The translations under genes and the position numbers were made by a program. The notes under the pieces were generated by a model. The model had not been told where the DNA came from. It did no database searches and worked only from the letters and a program-made list of their open reading frames with translations. From a virus, in IMG/VR virus record IMGVR_UViG_3300032287_004341, positions 1-24,533 of that record: a stretch of 24,533 nucleotides of DNA. One strand, 5' to 3'. The stretch's first letter is position 1. Each line of letters begins with the position of its first letter. Shown here piece after piece: positions 9,110 through 17,257 of the stretch.

Positions 9110-10294
9110 TTAGGCCTTATAAATAATAGTTGCCTCGTCTGTATTATCGACGTTACCATTAGCTACCTGACCGTGGAAGTTAATTTCCAAAGTAAGCAAG
9201 TCGTCTACACCAATTGTTGGAATCTCGACGTGCGCTGTAGGGAGGTCTAACTCTATACGTGGGCCAGTAGTGCCCCCAATGAATACAGACATATCAAAAG
9301 AGTTTCTAACTGTACTCGTATCGGCTAATTGGTCAATAAATAGCTCACTTGATGCTGTGGAAGTATCGTCGTAGTAACAAGTTAAACTACCACTTATGCT
9401 ACGAGTTCCAGTGATATTACCAATCGGCTGATTGACAACACCTAATTGTTCAGGTATCAAATAGCTGATATTGTTTTCTACAGTAAACGAACCACCTGTA
9501 AGAATTACACTGTAATCATCGGAAGTAGAGCTTCTTTGCAGAGTAACAGTTGATAGACGATTACGAATAAAGTTTGATGTATCCGCAACTCCAACTGTAA
9601 CAACAGAAGCCGTAGGTGAACCCGAAGTGGTCCAGCTTGGTGCGGTAGTAGTCGATAAGCTTGTAGCAAACCCGCTCCACTGAGCCGTAGCAATTCCTTC
9701 GATATCAAAATCAATAGTTACCGAATTTACAACAGCATCTGTTAGCTTAAAGTACTCTACGTTACTACCGCCGCCATCAACGAACGCAAACCAGATATTA
9801 TTACCAGCACCAAAATAAGAAGTATTTGACCCGCTAAAGTCAAAAGTATTTGCTCCTGCAACTTGTGTGCCGCTATTTATAGCTTGAAAAGGCGTCGGAG
9901 ACGCTAATGGCGAAATCATCGGGGATGGACTACCTCCAGTAGCGCTAGAGCCTTGAGCAATCGTACTGCCAAACTGTTTAGTAGTACTGTAATAGGCGTT
10001 TGCACCCATCAACATTGCCCAAAGTGCTTGTTCTGGAGCAACAACAGCGCCTCCACTACTTATTGGGCGTATATATGTGCTGCAACTCCACTCTACTGGA
10101 GCTAAAGAATCATTAAACAACAGTCTTGCTCTTCTAGAAGCTACTCCAGCTTCATTTACTGTTACTTCCGAAGAGTTCATGCTCTGAGAGAACGAAAAAC
10201 CAGCTAAAACAGGGATTTGAAATATTGAATTTGTGGGGGACCCGGAAGTCATCTCCACATATACTTTTGCGTTTCTTTGAAATTGTAATGCCAT
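9110..10294 (-). CDS. major tail tube protein
   Basis: I place the start at the ATG at 10292-10294, preceded by GGAG with an eight-base gap; the GTG further upstream at 10321 has no ribosome site. The 394-residue product is Ser/Thr/Gly-rich and beta-strand-like throughout. It opens with ALQFQRNAKVYVEM, has a SFSQSMNSSEVTVNEAG segment near residue 35, and a C-terminal region that reads like an extra immunoglobulin-type domain. It lies directly after the tail-terminator-like gene and before the chaperone and tape measure, the usual place of the tube subunit. The product would be one of the most abundant virion proteins. No lipid, membrane or catalytic motif is seen. Confidence 0.85.
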   Translation of the reverse strand: MALQFQRNAKVYVEMTSGSPTNSIFQIPVLAGFSFSQSMNSSEVTVNEAGVASRRARLLFNDSLAPVEWSCSTYIRPISSGGAVVAPEQALWAMLMGANAYYSTTKQFGSTIAQGSSATGGSPSPMISPLASPTPFQAINSGTQVAGANTFDFSGSNTSYFGAGNNIWFAFVDGGGSNVEYFKLTDAVVNSVTIDFDIEGIATAQWSGFATSLSTTTAPSWTTSGSPTASVVTVGVADTSNFIRNRLSTVTLQRSSTSDDYSVILTGGSFTVENNISYLIPEQLGVVNQPIGNITGTRSISGSLTCYYDDTSTASSELFIDQLADTSTVRNSFDMSVFIGGTTGPRIELDLPTAHVEIPTIGVDDLLTLEINFHGQVANGNVDNTDEATIIYKA

Positions 10295-10335
10295 GGGCGT
10301 ATCTCCGTTGGCTCGCGCCACTTAACCGAAATTGG

Positions 10336-10788
10336 TTAATATCTAACTTCGCAAATTATTTCGCCGACACCAAGAGGTTCGAGAGCCCCTTCATCAGAAT
10401 CGATACTCAAAATTGAAATCGTTTGAGTTCTTTGAGTATTTCCATCTTGGTCGAGGTAAACGAGAGAGGAATTAGTCTCAAGAACAGTCTCAATGTCTTC
10501 GAATAATTTTTCTAAGGCAAAGACTGCGTTCTCTTCTTGTACATAAATTCTTATGGTTAAAGTAAGATAACGGTCTTTGTATCCCCCACCTTGATATTGG
10601 CGGGTTTCTGCTCCTGCACTTACATGAACTGCAGGAAAATCTTGTACTTCGTCCCAGAACTTTAACCTTGGAAGTACATTTCCAAATAGGTTTGTTCGAT
10701 AGGGAGAATTACCGTCGATTAATTTGAGTTTATCTTCAATGGCTTTTACGATCGCCATACGTCGTGTTGTATAGTCTCTTTCAGCCAT
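10336..10788 (-). CDS. tail terminator protein (gpU-like)
   Basis: This 150-residue protein has an N-terminal helix (RRMAIVKAIEDKLKLIDG), a central FPAVHVSAGAETRQYQGGG stretch and a strand-rich LTLTIRIYVQEE followed by a long acidic helix (FALEKLFEDIETVLETN). This alpha/beta order matches minor tail terminators such as lambda gpU and HK97-type completion proteins, which cap the tube and dock it to the head connector. The start ATG directly follows the previous stop (TAAATG), with GGAG seven bases upstream. Its position before the tube gene supports the call. Confidence 0.82.
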   Translation of the reverse strand: MAERDYTTRRMAIVKAIEDKLKLIDGNSPYRTNLFGNVLPRLKFWDEVQDFPAVHVSAGAETRQYQGGGYKDRYLTLTIRIYVQEENAVFALEKLFEDIETVLETNSSLVYLDQDGNTQRTQTISILSIDSDEGALEPLGVGEIICEVRY

Positions 10789-12258
10789 TTAAACTCTCCT
10801 AGTATAAAATCTTCCGACAATAAGCTGTGTTGCGATTTCTCGAATAGAACGATCAATCAGTGCTCGTGGGTCTCTATCAACCGAGCCTTGTTTGTAGCCA
10901 GGCTCAAAGGTTTGATACGGATATTTTTGATAGGTATATCCGATAGAAGGGAAGCCTTGTGATGTTTGTACAACATCTGTAACAATTGCGGATCTTGCAA
11001 ACCTTCCTGTGCGATTCTCAAGGGCCGGAGTGCCCATGTTTTTAATCACAGTCATTGAGAGTCTTGCGTTGATTTGCGCTTTGAGTGCGTTAAGATTAAG
11101 AGTTGGTTGTTGCGTTGTTTTATTAGTTTGGGTTTTTGGTATAGCCGACCCAACCTTGCCAAAACTTGCTTTCTTTCCCGATACCTTTTTAATTTTTGAT
11201 TTTTTCTTTTTTACTCTTTTTACTACAGGTTGTCCCGTGGAGTATTTTGGTTTAGTATCTATTGATTTAACTTTTACTCTTTTATTTTTTTTAAGCCCAT
11301 TAACAAAATTTTTAATTTGTTTTTTCTTTTCTATAGTAGACCTAGAATCAGAGCCCCCCCTATCAGCAAAGTCAGTTCCTATCTTTAATTGAGCTTTTGC
11401 TAGTGCCTGTATATAAGTATTTCTAATATTTGATTCTATTTTTTTATATTTTGGGTTATTGAATAAAGCGGACTCTATTTCTACATAAAAAGATGATCGA
11501 GGATCAATATCTATTTTATATAACCTCCAAATATCGTCTCCGAATATAATTTTTAAATCCTCTTCTGTAATCGTGTCTTTATCTTGACTTTTTGCAATTT
11601 GCGATCTATTAAATTTTTGTACTTTAGATTCTATTTTTTTAGCGCTGCTGGCAACTCTTCTTTCAATTATTGAGCTTCCACCGATGTGGCCTGTGACCAA
11701 TAATGGTTGCTTTTTCATCTTTTCTATAAGATCTGTTTCTCCAAGACTAGACAATAACCTCTCGATCTTGTCTTTTAAGTTAGTTCTAGGCTTTTTAAAT
11801 GAGTCAGAAATTAGGCTAAAGGCTGTTGCTGGAGTTTGTTTTTTTAACCTATAATCGTAAGATAGTTTTCCAAGAGTCATTGATTCGGTTACTGTTATCT
11901 CTATTAATTCTTCATTTTGTAAAGTAATATTAAATGATTCATTTAAACTACGTCGTATTTGTACTAATGTCTCAGATATTATAGCGTCTATACGATCCTT
12001 AACTGTTACATCTCTTCTTTTATATTTTAACTTTCTATTTTCATCGATACTCTCTAATCTTCCGAGATCGGTACGTACTCCTAACTCATCATATGCTCCA
12101 CGCAACTCTTTCTCTATTTCTTGCCTAATTTTTTGAAAATTGACAGTAAAAATATGATCTTTTTTCTCGGCAGATTGTCTGTAAAAATTTCCGCCGCCTT
12201 CTCGCATAAAAAATTTTAGTTCTTGTTCAAATAACTCTTCTAGAAATTTCTTACTCAT
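10789..12258 (-). CDS. neck / head-completion region protein, unusually long
   Basis: The 489-residue protein starts at an ATG overlapping the connector stop (ATGA). Residues 1-310 are helical and charged. Residues 313-363 form a very Lys-rich linker with repeated KKKK/KVSGKK clusters. The last about 110 residues (from LNALKAQINARLSM) contain GRFARSAIVTDV and a YPYQTFEPGY stretch, which look like a gp10-type neck or completion domain. Its slot, between head-tail connector and tail terminator, is where HK97-like phages carry a short neck protein of roughly 100-150 residues. So this looks like a completion domain carrying a large N-terminal extension. The function of the extension is unknown; the Lys-rich linker could touch DNA (inference). 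Confidence 0.7.
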   Translation of the reverse strand: MSKKFLEELFEQELKFFMREGGGNFYRQSAEKKDHIFTVNFQKIRQEIEKELRGAYDELGVRTDLGRLESIDENRKLKYKRRDVTVKDRIDAIISETLVQIRRSLNESFNITLQNEELIEITVTESMTLGKLSYDYRLKKQTPATAFSLISDSFKKPRTNLKDKIERLLSSLGETDLIEKMKKQPLLVTGHIGGSSIIERRVASSAKKIESKVQKFNRSQIAKSQDKDTITEEDLKIIFGDDIWRLYKIDIDPRSSFYVEIESALFNNPKYKKIESNIRNTYIQALAKAQLKIGTDFADRGGSDSRSTIEKKKQIKNFVNGLKKNKRVKVKSIDTKPKYSTGQPVVKRVKKKKSKIKKVSGKKASFGKVGSAIPKTQTNKTTQQPTLNLNALKAQINARLSMTVIKNMGTPALENRTGRFARSAIVTDVVQTSQGFPSIGYTYQKYPYQTFEPGYKQGSVDRDPRALIDRSIREIATQLIVGRFYTRRV

Positions 12259-12857
12259 ACACGATAGAGATCAAGCACTCGACGAATATGATCCGGAAAG
12301 CCAGGATCGTTTCGTACAGCAGAAACACCAGCACCTTCACGGCTAGCAGAGCCAATGCTCTGACGCTCTTTATATTCGTCTTTATGATAGTAGGTAATCA
12401 AATCTGCAACAGCAAGTTTCAAATCATATGGAATTGTAGCGTAGCCGGCCGTATAAATTACTTTTACGGCTCCCACACCACGAGGCCAATCTTGATAAGA
12501 ACCACTCTCAGTTGTGCGAAATATGCTCTCGCTCAAGTTATCAAAATACCACTCATATTTACTATTAGTACCATTTGCAAATAATTCAGTATAGGCTTCC
12601 GATTGTGTTGCTCTTTCGTATACTCCAACTACGTTTATTACCGGAGTCTCTGCGAGCTGCACCGTATATGTGCTCCACTGAACATCAAAAATTTCAGTTT
12701 TGCCAGGAGAAGCTACATAAGCATCAAAATCCTGCCCAGTATACGTGCGAACAAGTCTACTGACGGCAGTAATTAAATACTCGAACTTATCATCGCTCGT
12801 AGTAGAATTAATACCTTCCAGTAATTTGTAATCGTCAAGTGTAATTAAATTTGCCAT
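12255..12857 (-). CDS. head-tail connector / head completion protein
   Basis: The 200-residue protein begins ANLITLDDYKLLEGI, followed by DDKFEYLITAVSRLVRTYTGQDF, the helix-turn pattern of gp6-type connectors. The C-terminal part has VKVIYTAGYATIPYDLKLAVADLI followed by a polar tail, also typical (a GY-x-x-x-P-x-D-L box). These proteins form a ring under the portal after DNA packaging. The start has no visible Shine-Dalgarno sequence: the 18 bases between the capsid-gene hairpin and ATG are AU-rich only. That would be consistent with much weaker translation than the capsid gene just upstream. Confidence 0.88.
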   Translation of the reverse strand: MANLITLDDYKLLEGINSTTSDDKFEYLITAVSRLVRTYTGQDFDAYVASPGKTEIFDVQWSTYTVQLAETPVINVVGVYERATQSEAYTELFANGTNSKYEWYFDNLSESIFRTTESGSYQDWPRGVGAVKVIYTAGYATIPYDLKLAVADLITYYHKDEYKERQSIGSASREGAGVSAVRNDPGFPDHIRRVLDLYRV

Positions 12858-12875
12858 AGTATTAATAGTAAATAT

Positions 12876-12901
12876 GAGAGAGGCCCCGAAGGACCTCTCT
12901 C
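12876..12901 (-). terminator. UUCG-loop hairpin after major capsid gene
   Basis: On the minus strand GAGAGAGGTCC pairs with GGGCCTCTCTC (one G-T wobble) over a TTCG loop: an 11-base-pair stem with the most stable tetraloop type. The following sequence is AU-rich but not a true T run, so it may be a partial terminator, a processing block or a 3' stabiliser of capsid mRNA. Confidence 0.7.
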
Positions 12902-12902
12902 A

Positions 12903-12917
12903 CTGGTACCTTACCAG
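12903..12917 (-). repeat. short hairpin across the capsid stop codon
   Basis: CTGGTA and TACCAG pair over a three-base loop that includes part of the TAA stop. It stands directly before the UUCG hairpin, giving two stacked stems at the end of the capsid gene. Confidence 0.5.
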
Positions 12918-14308
12918 GTGCCCACAACAACTTGACCAGCTGTGGAGAACATACGATCGAAACCACGACGCTGCGTAGCAACCAGAACACGACGCTGGTT
13001 TTCAACGTCATAGTCCTGCTCAACCGTAACACCACGAAGTACAGGTACAACGAAGTTACGAACGTTTACAGCAACCGCACAAGCATTACCGTCTGTCTTT
13101 GAGGCGAACTCATCGCAAACAATAACTGGAGTTGCGTAGATCGAACCTACCTGACCAGTTACCTTGGTAGCAAGGCCTTGGCCAACAAGGTTAACATCAT
13201 CATACTCGGAGTCATCCAGAAGATCGTAATATGCATCAAGAGATACGATAAATACGAGGTCATTTGGATTACGACCATACTTGCCCATTGCCTGACGAAG
13301 GTTAAGCAGTTTAGCGGCGGTGACTTGTTGGCTTGGTGAGCCGAAGTCGAGTGTCTTCGAGTCATCACGAGCCATCTCTACAAGGCCGTCATAGGCATTG
13401 AGTACAATACCTGTCGAGTGGCCGCCAAGCAGAATTGAGTGCTCGATAGCGCGCGCGTGGGCGCGAACCATTGCATCACGAATGTATGGAAGAACTGGAA
13501 TAATTGCATCCTCTTCCACTTCATTAGCAATGTAAGACTTTGAAACAAGCTTGAGAGCCTGCAGAGTCTTGATGCCCATCGTAATACCGGTGTTTGCGCC
13601 AGGCGAAGCAGCCTCACGAGACTCAAGATTACCTTTAGGTGGGTTGATAGCACCTGAACCAGCACCCGATAAGAAGTCAGCATAGCCAGCATCTGGAAGT
13701 GTTGGAACAACCATAGAAGCAGCATTCATCGTAATCTTACGGAACAGAGGGTCGAGAACTAACTGAAGCTGAATGTCTTCTTCAATTGAAGTGGAAACTT
13801 GCAGCTGGAAAGCATCGCCAGCTGTGCCCGCACCTGTAGGAACGATAACACCGGCGTCATTATTTGCAGCTTTCTCAATAAATTGACGGCCAATCTTGGT
13901 GTCAAGACCCTTACGAGTAATTACGCCAAGAACATAAGCATCCTTTGCGGCTTCAAGATCGAGAGCCTTCTCTTCGGCGCGATTCGAAAATACGCGCTTG
14001 CTATCACGAATCTTTTGGATTTCGTCAGCTTTTTCTTTCAGTTCCGACTGTAGCTCGTTTACAACGCGCGTATAATCGGCATCTTTATCAGCAAGACGCT
14101 TTTCAACTTCTTGCATCAGTTTTTCTGTACCGCTCTGAACGGCACTTATAATGCGCGCTTCGTCCGCAGCTTTGCGAGCAACTTCTTCTTCAAGAGCTTT
14201 TTGCTTGCGAGCTTCCTCGGCCTTCTTCTCGGCATCCTTCATAGCCATAGCCGTTGCTGTTTTTTCTACAGCTGCAGCTACGATGGCATTGATATCAATA
14301 TCACTCAT
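12911..14308 (-). CDS. major capsid precursor from probable internal start
   Basis: Inside the fusion, Met188 (ATG 14306-14308) is preceded by AGGAG at 14315-14319 with a six-base gap, an almost ideal ribosome site. Initiation here would give a 465-residue precursor starting MSDIDINAIVAAAVEK. This is exactly the delta-domain plus capsid arrangement of HK97 gp5, without the protease. It would give many capsid subunits and few protease-fused copies, as a prohead needs. Whether it is used is an inference from the ribosome site and the domain boundary. Confidence 0.6.
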   Translation of the reverse strand: MSDIDINAIVAAAVEKTATAMAMKDAEKKAEEARKQKALEEEVARKAADEARIISAVQSGTEKLMQEVEKRLADKDADYTRVVNELQSELKEKADEIQKIRDSKRVFSNRAEEKALDLEAAKDAYVLGVITRKGLDTKIGRQFIEKAANNDAGVIVPTGAGTAGDAFQLQVSTSIEEDIQLQLVLDPLFRKITMNAASMVVPTLPDAGYADFLSGAGSGAINPPKGNLESREAASPGANTGITMGIKTLQALKLVSKSYIANEVEEDAIIPVLPYIRDAMVRAHARAIEHSILLGGHSTGIVLNAYDGLVEMARDDSKTLDFGSPSQQVTAAKLLNLRQAMGKYGRNPNDLVFIVSLDAYYDLLDDSEYDDVNLVGQGLATKVTGQVGSIYATPVIVCDEFASKTDGNACAVAVNVRNFVVPVLRGVTVEQDYDVENQRRVLVATQRRGFDRMFSTAGQVVVGTW

Positions 14309-14869
14309 AGTCTTCTCCTGTGCTTTGACCTCTTCTACGAAGTCAACCGATTCGTTCTTACCGAAGGAATCTTTTAACGTTTTTTTGAACTCTTCGTACT
14401 CACTCTCTGAGTTAAAAGATTTAGCTAAAGAAAAAGTTGCAGCTTGATTAGCAGGAACGGTAACTACCGACACTTCTAACAATTCTACGTCCTTGATCTT
14501 ATATCCATCGGATTCCTTCAAGTATTCGGCGTCCTTGACTCGGAACCCGACAGAAAAAGCTCCAAGAACGCCCTCCTTAATTAATTCTCTCACGTGACCA
14601 GCAGATTTGGCAATTTTTGCTTTTAACTGCAGACCATTATCTCCAGTGCTAAGCTCTATAGCTCGCCCTATCGGCTGATTATAGTCGTGATTGAATAAAA
14701 TTACAGGATTATTCAGATAGTTATGTAAACCACCTTTAGTCCAAGCCTCCGCTTCGATAATATCACCTACTCTGTCAGTATCGGCCGTACTAGCCATACC
14801 GCGAATAAAGACATCGTCTTCTTCTTCGAACGCTTTAAAGGTGGAGCCAATATGAAAAATTTTATTCAT
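12911..14869 (-). CDS. prohead protease - major capsid protein fusion (HK97 type)
   Basis: This is one 652-residue frame. Residues 1-150 are an HK97-type prohead protease with NHDYNQPIGRA (His61), GAFSVGF (Ser106) and ELLEVSVVTVPAN (Glu132 region), matching the known catalytic set of the family. Residues 188-295 form an Ala/Glu/Lys-rich coiled coil equivalent to the scaffolding delta domain. From about 293 the HK97-fold capsid subunit follows (DAGVIVPTGAG, a P-domain-like long helix near AMVRAHARAIEHSIL, and a C-terminal VVPVLRGVTVEQDYDVENQRR). The protease should cut the delta domain from capsid subunits inside the prohead. The start has AAGGAAAT upstream. There is no stop between the modules, but a strong internal ribosome site suggests the capsid part is also made alone. 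Confidence 0.93.
   Translation of the reverse strand: MNKIFHIGSTFKAFEEEDDVFIRGMASTADTDRVGDIIEAEAWTKGGLHNYLNNPVILFNHDYNQPIGRAIELSTGDNGLQLKAKIAKSAGHVRELIKEGVLGAFSVGFRVKDAEYLKESDGYKIKDVELLEVSVVTVPANQAATFSLAKSFNSESEYEEFKKTLKDSFGKNESVDFVEEVKAQEKTMSDIDINAIVAAAVEKTATAMAMKDAEKKAEEARKQKALEEEVARKAADEARIISAVQSGTEKLMQEVEKRLADKDADYTRVVNELQSELKEKADEIQKIRDSKRVFSNRAEEKALDLEAAKDAYVLGVITRKGLDTKIGRQFIEKAANNDAGVIVPTGAGTAGDAFQLQVSTSIEEDIQLQLVLDPLFRKITMNAASMVVPTLPDAGYADFLSGAGSGAINPPKGNLESREAASPGANTGITMGIKTLQALKLVSKSYIANEVEEDAIIPVLPYIRDAMVRAHARAIEHSILLGGHSTGIVLNAYDGLVEMARDDSKTLDFGSPSQQVTAAKLLNLRQAMGKYGRNPNDLVFIVSLDAYYDLLDDSEYDDVNLVGQGLATKVTGQVGSIYATPVIVCDEFASKTDGNACAVAVNVRNFVVPVLRGVTVEQDYDVENQRRVLVATQRRGFDRMFSTAGQVVVGTW
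14315..14319 (-). promoter_or_regulatory. internal ribosome binding site before capsid module
   Basis: AGGAG on the minus strand, six bases before the internal ATG of the fused protease-capsid frame. It lies at the exact border between the protease tail and the delta domain, so chance occurrence is less likely. Confidence 0.6.
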
Positions 14870-14870
14870 A

Positions 14871-15125
14871 TTATTTCCTTGTTGAAGCTATTCTCATTTT
14901 ATCGAGAATTGATGCTGAAGCGACGGAGGGCTTCGGTTGGATTTCATGCCATCGATCGGCATACGCTTTTCTTATTAATCGTATAATTCTTTTAGTGCTA
15001 ATAAGTTTATATCTATTCCTTATTGCTTTTAGCTCTACTGGATAGTTTGTTACTAGCTCACGAAAAGGAATTTCTCTTCCTTCCGCTACATACGCATTAA
15101 AAATTGGTTCAAATATTGCTTTCAT
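14871..15125 (-). CDS. small basic protein between portal and protease, unknown
   Basis: An 84-residue, Arg/Lys-rich, mostly helical protein (FRELVTNYPVELKAIRNRYK, then TKRIIRLIRKAYADRW). Its start overlaps the portal 3' end by 17 nt and its stop lies two bases before the protease start, so it is translated within the head operon. I do not recognise the family. Its place among head genes suggests a small head-assembly role, and the basic helices could bind DNA or RNA. Both are inference. Confidence 0.72.
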   Translation of the reverse strand: MKAIFEPIFNAYVAEGREIPFRELVTNYPVELKAIRNRYKLISTKRIIRLIRKAYADRWHEIQPKPSVASASILDKMRIASTRK

Positions 15126-16311
15126 CGTCTGATTGCGACTCTGGTCGCCCTCCTATAGAAGGGTCTGAGGCAGACCCTGTGATATTTTGTGGAATTCGAA
15201 GATCGTCATGACCATCTTTAAAGTCATAATTTAATTGATAACGAGCTTCGTTTGCTGTAATAACTCCAGTATTTACTAGCGTTGCGTAGTAAGATGCGGC
15301 GTCACTAAGCTCCGGCTGAAGTGCGGGAACTCCGGTTATGTCTGGCTCAATCTCATAGCCAAAATATCTTTCGAGAGCTGCACACATCTTGTGAAGAATA
15401 GGCAGTACAGTCTCAAGATAATAGAGACGGTGATTTGGTCTAATATTGGCATTATTGCCAGAATTAAGAAGAATTGGCGGAACGCCTAAAACTTTCAGAA
15501 TCTCGACTTCAGCGGATTCAATCGACGCTTCAAAATCAAGCTCTTTAAAGTTTACATTTGTAATATTTGCTATCTCCATACCGCCATCAAGAACCATTGG
15601 TCGCCGACCACCACCGTCTGGACGATAGCGAGTAACCCATGATTGAATCATGCGCTCTTTGTTCTTTTCGCTAATGACTGAAGGGGATTTGATAACGAGG
15701 CCTGGAACGGCGCCGTTCTTAAAGAAGTTATCTTGAAACTCTCTCATCTTTGTGAGTTGCGCCATCGTGCGGCGGGCCGCTCTCAAACGGCTAGTTCCAC
15801 GATAAATACTTTGGAAACTGTTTTCTTTAATGTGAACAATTTCACTAGGGGCATACTTTATATTGTGCTGAAATGTAAAGTCTTTAATGTAAGTAGTTTC
15901 ATCTGGTTCGATTTGAACGTAGTTGGCGGGTAGATGATACAGCGCAGTTCCATCAAAATAAATAAATATATTACCATCTAAAATATAATCAACTATGAGG
16001 TTTCTTTTAAAGGTTGAAATATCTTGAAATGGGTTAGGTTCTTTATTAAGTAGAAGTTCTACTCGTGTTCTCCTAACATTCTTTACTACTGGATTCATTC
16101 CTTTGACGGCTTCGCCAATTCGTAATGGAATTTCCGAAGTATCATCTACAATCATGTTTACCGCACGGTTCACTACTTCAAGATATTCGTAGTATGCAGT
16201 ATAATTTAGTATAAGTTCTCTAGAGGCAATAGGTCCTGCCCCTTCAACCATCGAAACAATATCTCGCTGGGCAGGATTTAATTTTTCTCTCAGATTATCA
16301 AACCAACCCAT
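15109..16311 (-). CDS. portal protein (HK97 family)
   Basis: The 400-residue protein has the order expected for HK97-type portals. It has an N-terminal MGWFDNLREKLNPA, a VVNRAVNMIVDDTSEIPLRI segment near residue 50, NPFQDISTFKRNLIVDYILDGN near 100, and EIVHIKENSF near 160. Then come the RAARRTMAQLTKMREFQDNFFKNGAVPG stem helix and VLGVPPILL in the crown-side region. The Asp/Ser-rich C-terminal tail is disordered-looking. Twelve copies would form the DNA channel at one vertex and dock the terminase. It is slightly short for the family but looks complete. The start overlaps the HNH gene by 14 nt. Confidence 0.95.
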   Translation of the reverse strand: MGWFDNLREKLNPAQRDIVSMVEGAGPIASRELILNYTAYYEYLEVVNRAVNMIVDDTSEIPLRIGEAVKGMNPVVKNVRRTRVELLLNKEPNPFQDISTFKRNLIVDYILDGNIFIYFDGTALYHLPANYVQIEPDETTYIKDFTFQHNIKYAPSEIVHIKENSFQSIYRGTSRLRAARRTMAQLTKMREFQDNFFKNGAVPGLVIKSPSVISEKNKERMIQSWVTRYRPDGGGRRPMVLDGGMEIANITNVNFKELDFEASIESAEVEILKVLGVPPILLNSGNNANIRPNHRLYYLETVLPILHKMCAALERYFGYEIEPDITGVPALQPELSDAASYYATLVNTGVITANEARYQLNYDFKDGHDDLRIPQNITGSASDPSIGGRPESQSDDESNI

Positions 16312-16690
16312 ATTTTTCTCTTTGAATTCTTACCCAGCTCTCTTGCTTTTTTGCTGTGGAGAGTTTAGGGTTTTTACCGTAAATACTATGTAGTTTCATA
16401 TGATGGGGGTTGCAGAGCGTGACTGTCGCTTCAAATAGTTCATATTTATGTTGCTGGATAAAACGATCTCGCTCTGCAATTGCTTCTTCATCACTCTTTA
16501 CTTCACCGTTTATGCGTTCCCACGCATGAACCAGCTCGCTTACGCTGTAAAAGTGATGAAAGTCTAATTCTTCTGTAACTCCGCAAATCTCACAATAAGT
16601 TTTTTTCTGGTAAGAAGATTTTGCGGCATCTCTAATCCATTTTACATAATAGCGGCTTAATTGGCCATTTAAAGGTTTCTGTATTCCCAC
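16298..16690 (-). CDS. HNH endonuclease-like protein next to terminase and portal
   Basis: The 130-residue protein has C33-x2-C36 (YCEICG), a FHH motif at 45-46, LCNPHH at 92-97 and a downstream His101, the zinc and beta-beta-alpha metal layout of HNH nucleases. HNH proteins coded beside terminase and portal genes assist DNA packaging and cleavage in several HK97-like phages, which fits this slot. The visible start is a GTG at 16690 with no clear ribosome site, and its first 59 nt lie inside the GIY-YIG frame. The true start may be at GTG or a little downstream. The 5' region looks disturbed by the neighbouring insertion. Confidence 0.85.
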   Translation of the reverse strand: MGIQKPLNGQLSRYYVKWIRDAAKSSYQKKTYCEICGVTEELDFHHFYSVSELVHAWERINGEVKSDEEAIAERDRFIQQHKYELFEATVTLCNPHHMKLHSIYGKNPKLSTAKKQESWVRIQREKYGLV

Positions 16691-17243
16691 TTATTAATCT
16701 TCCGCTGTTATATAAATAAGGTTTAAGCTTTTGTTTTAATTTCTGTTCTTCAATAAAAGCTTCATCACCTGAATTAAACTCTTCATATTCTATAAGCTCA
16801 CATTTAGCACCTAACTTAATAAGCCTAGTATGCAAGTTTATAGTTATTCCTACTTTATATAAATCTAAATTAGGAATGTAAATAAAATATAAATAAGTTT
16901 TAGAGTTGTGTACGCTACCTCTCTTACTACAGCCGGGGCAGCCTATACATTTTTGTAAGTTATTCGGACTGACTTTCCACTCAAATCCACACAGTAAATG
17001 TCTATGAAGAATTTTTACCTGACTTCCTTGATATTCTTCTAGTGGTTTATATGGGTATTCTGATAAAAATTTTCTGTAAAGCCTATCATCTTTATTCAAG
17101 AGAGCACATTTAATCTTTAGCCTGCTGGCTTTTATTTTTACTGAGTTTTTGGACTTACCTAGTAATTTTACACAAAAGTCAATTCCATATTTCGGGTAAA
17201 AAATTTCTAAAGACTTAACTTCCTCACTCGTCCATCTGCCCAT
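16632..17243 (-). CDS. GIY-YIG homing-type endonuclease
   Basis: The 203-residue product has an N-terminal DNA-binding-like helix bundle (WTSEEVKSLEIFYPKYG, about residues 1-45, SANT/Myb-like). A treble-clef zinc segment follows at about 72-106 (LLCGFEW...KCIGCPGC). A compact GIY-YIG core runs from 117: YLYFIYIP, YKVGIT, Arg140 and a Glu near 163-167, closest in style to the MUG113/T5orf172 type. Such stand-alone genes spread by cutting uninserted relatives. It has its own consensus promoter and a strong AGGAGG site seven bases before ATG. Its last 19 codons overlap the HNH gene in another frame, so its C-terminus appears to be written in sequence of the gene it landed beside. Confidence 0.88.
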   Translation of the reverse strand: MGRWTSEEVKSLEIFYPKYGIDFCVKLLGKSKNSVKIKASRLKIKCALLNKDDRLYRKFLSEYPYKPLEEYQGSQVKILHRHLLCGFEWKVSPNNLQKCIGCPGCSKRGSVHNSKTYLYFIYIPNLDLYKVGITINLHTRLIKLGAKCELIEYEEFNSGDEAFIEEQKLKQKLKPYLYNSGRLISGNTETFKWPIKPLLCKMD

Positions 17244-17257
17244 TTTAGCCCCTCCTT

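Noticed and set aside
10295-10321. GTG start at 10321 for the tail tube protein
   Set aside because: No ribosome site before it; ATG at 10294 has GGAG and matches the start of the paralogue.
10322-10339. Inverted repeat TTAACC/GGTTAA between tail terminator and tail tube genes
   Set aside because: Short AT-rich stem without a T run; may be chance.
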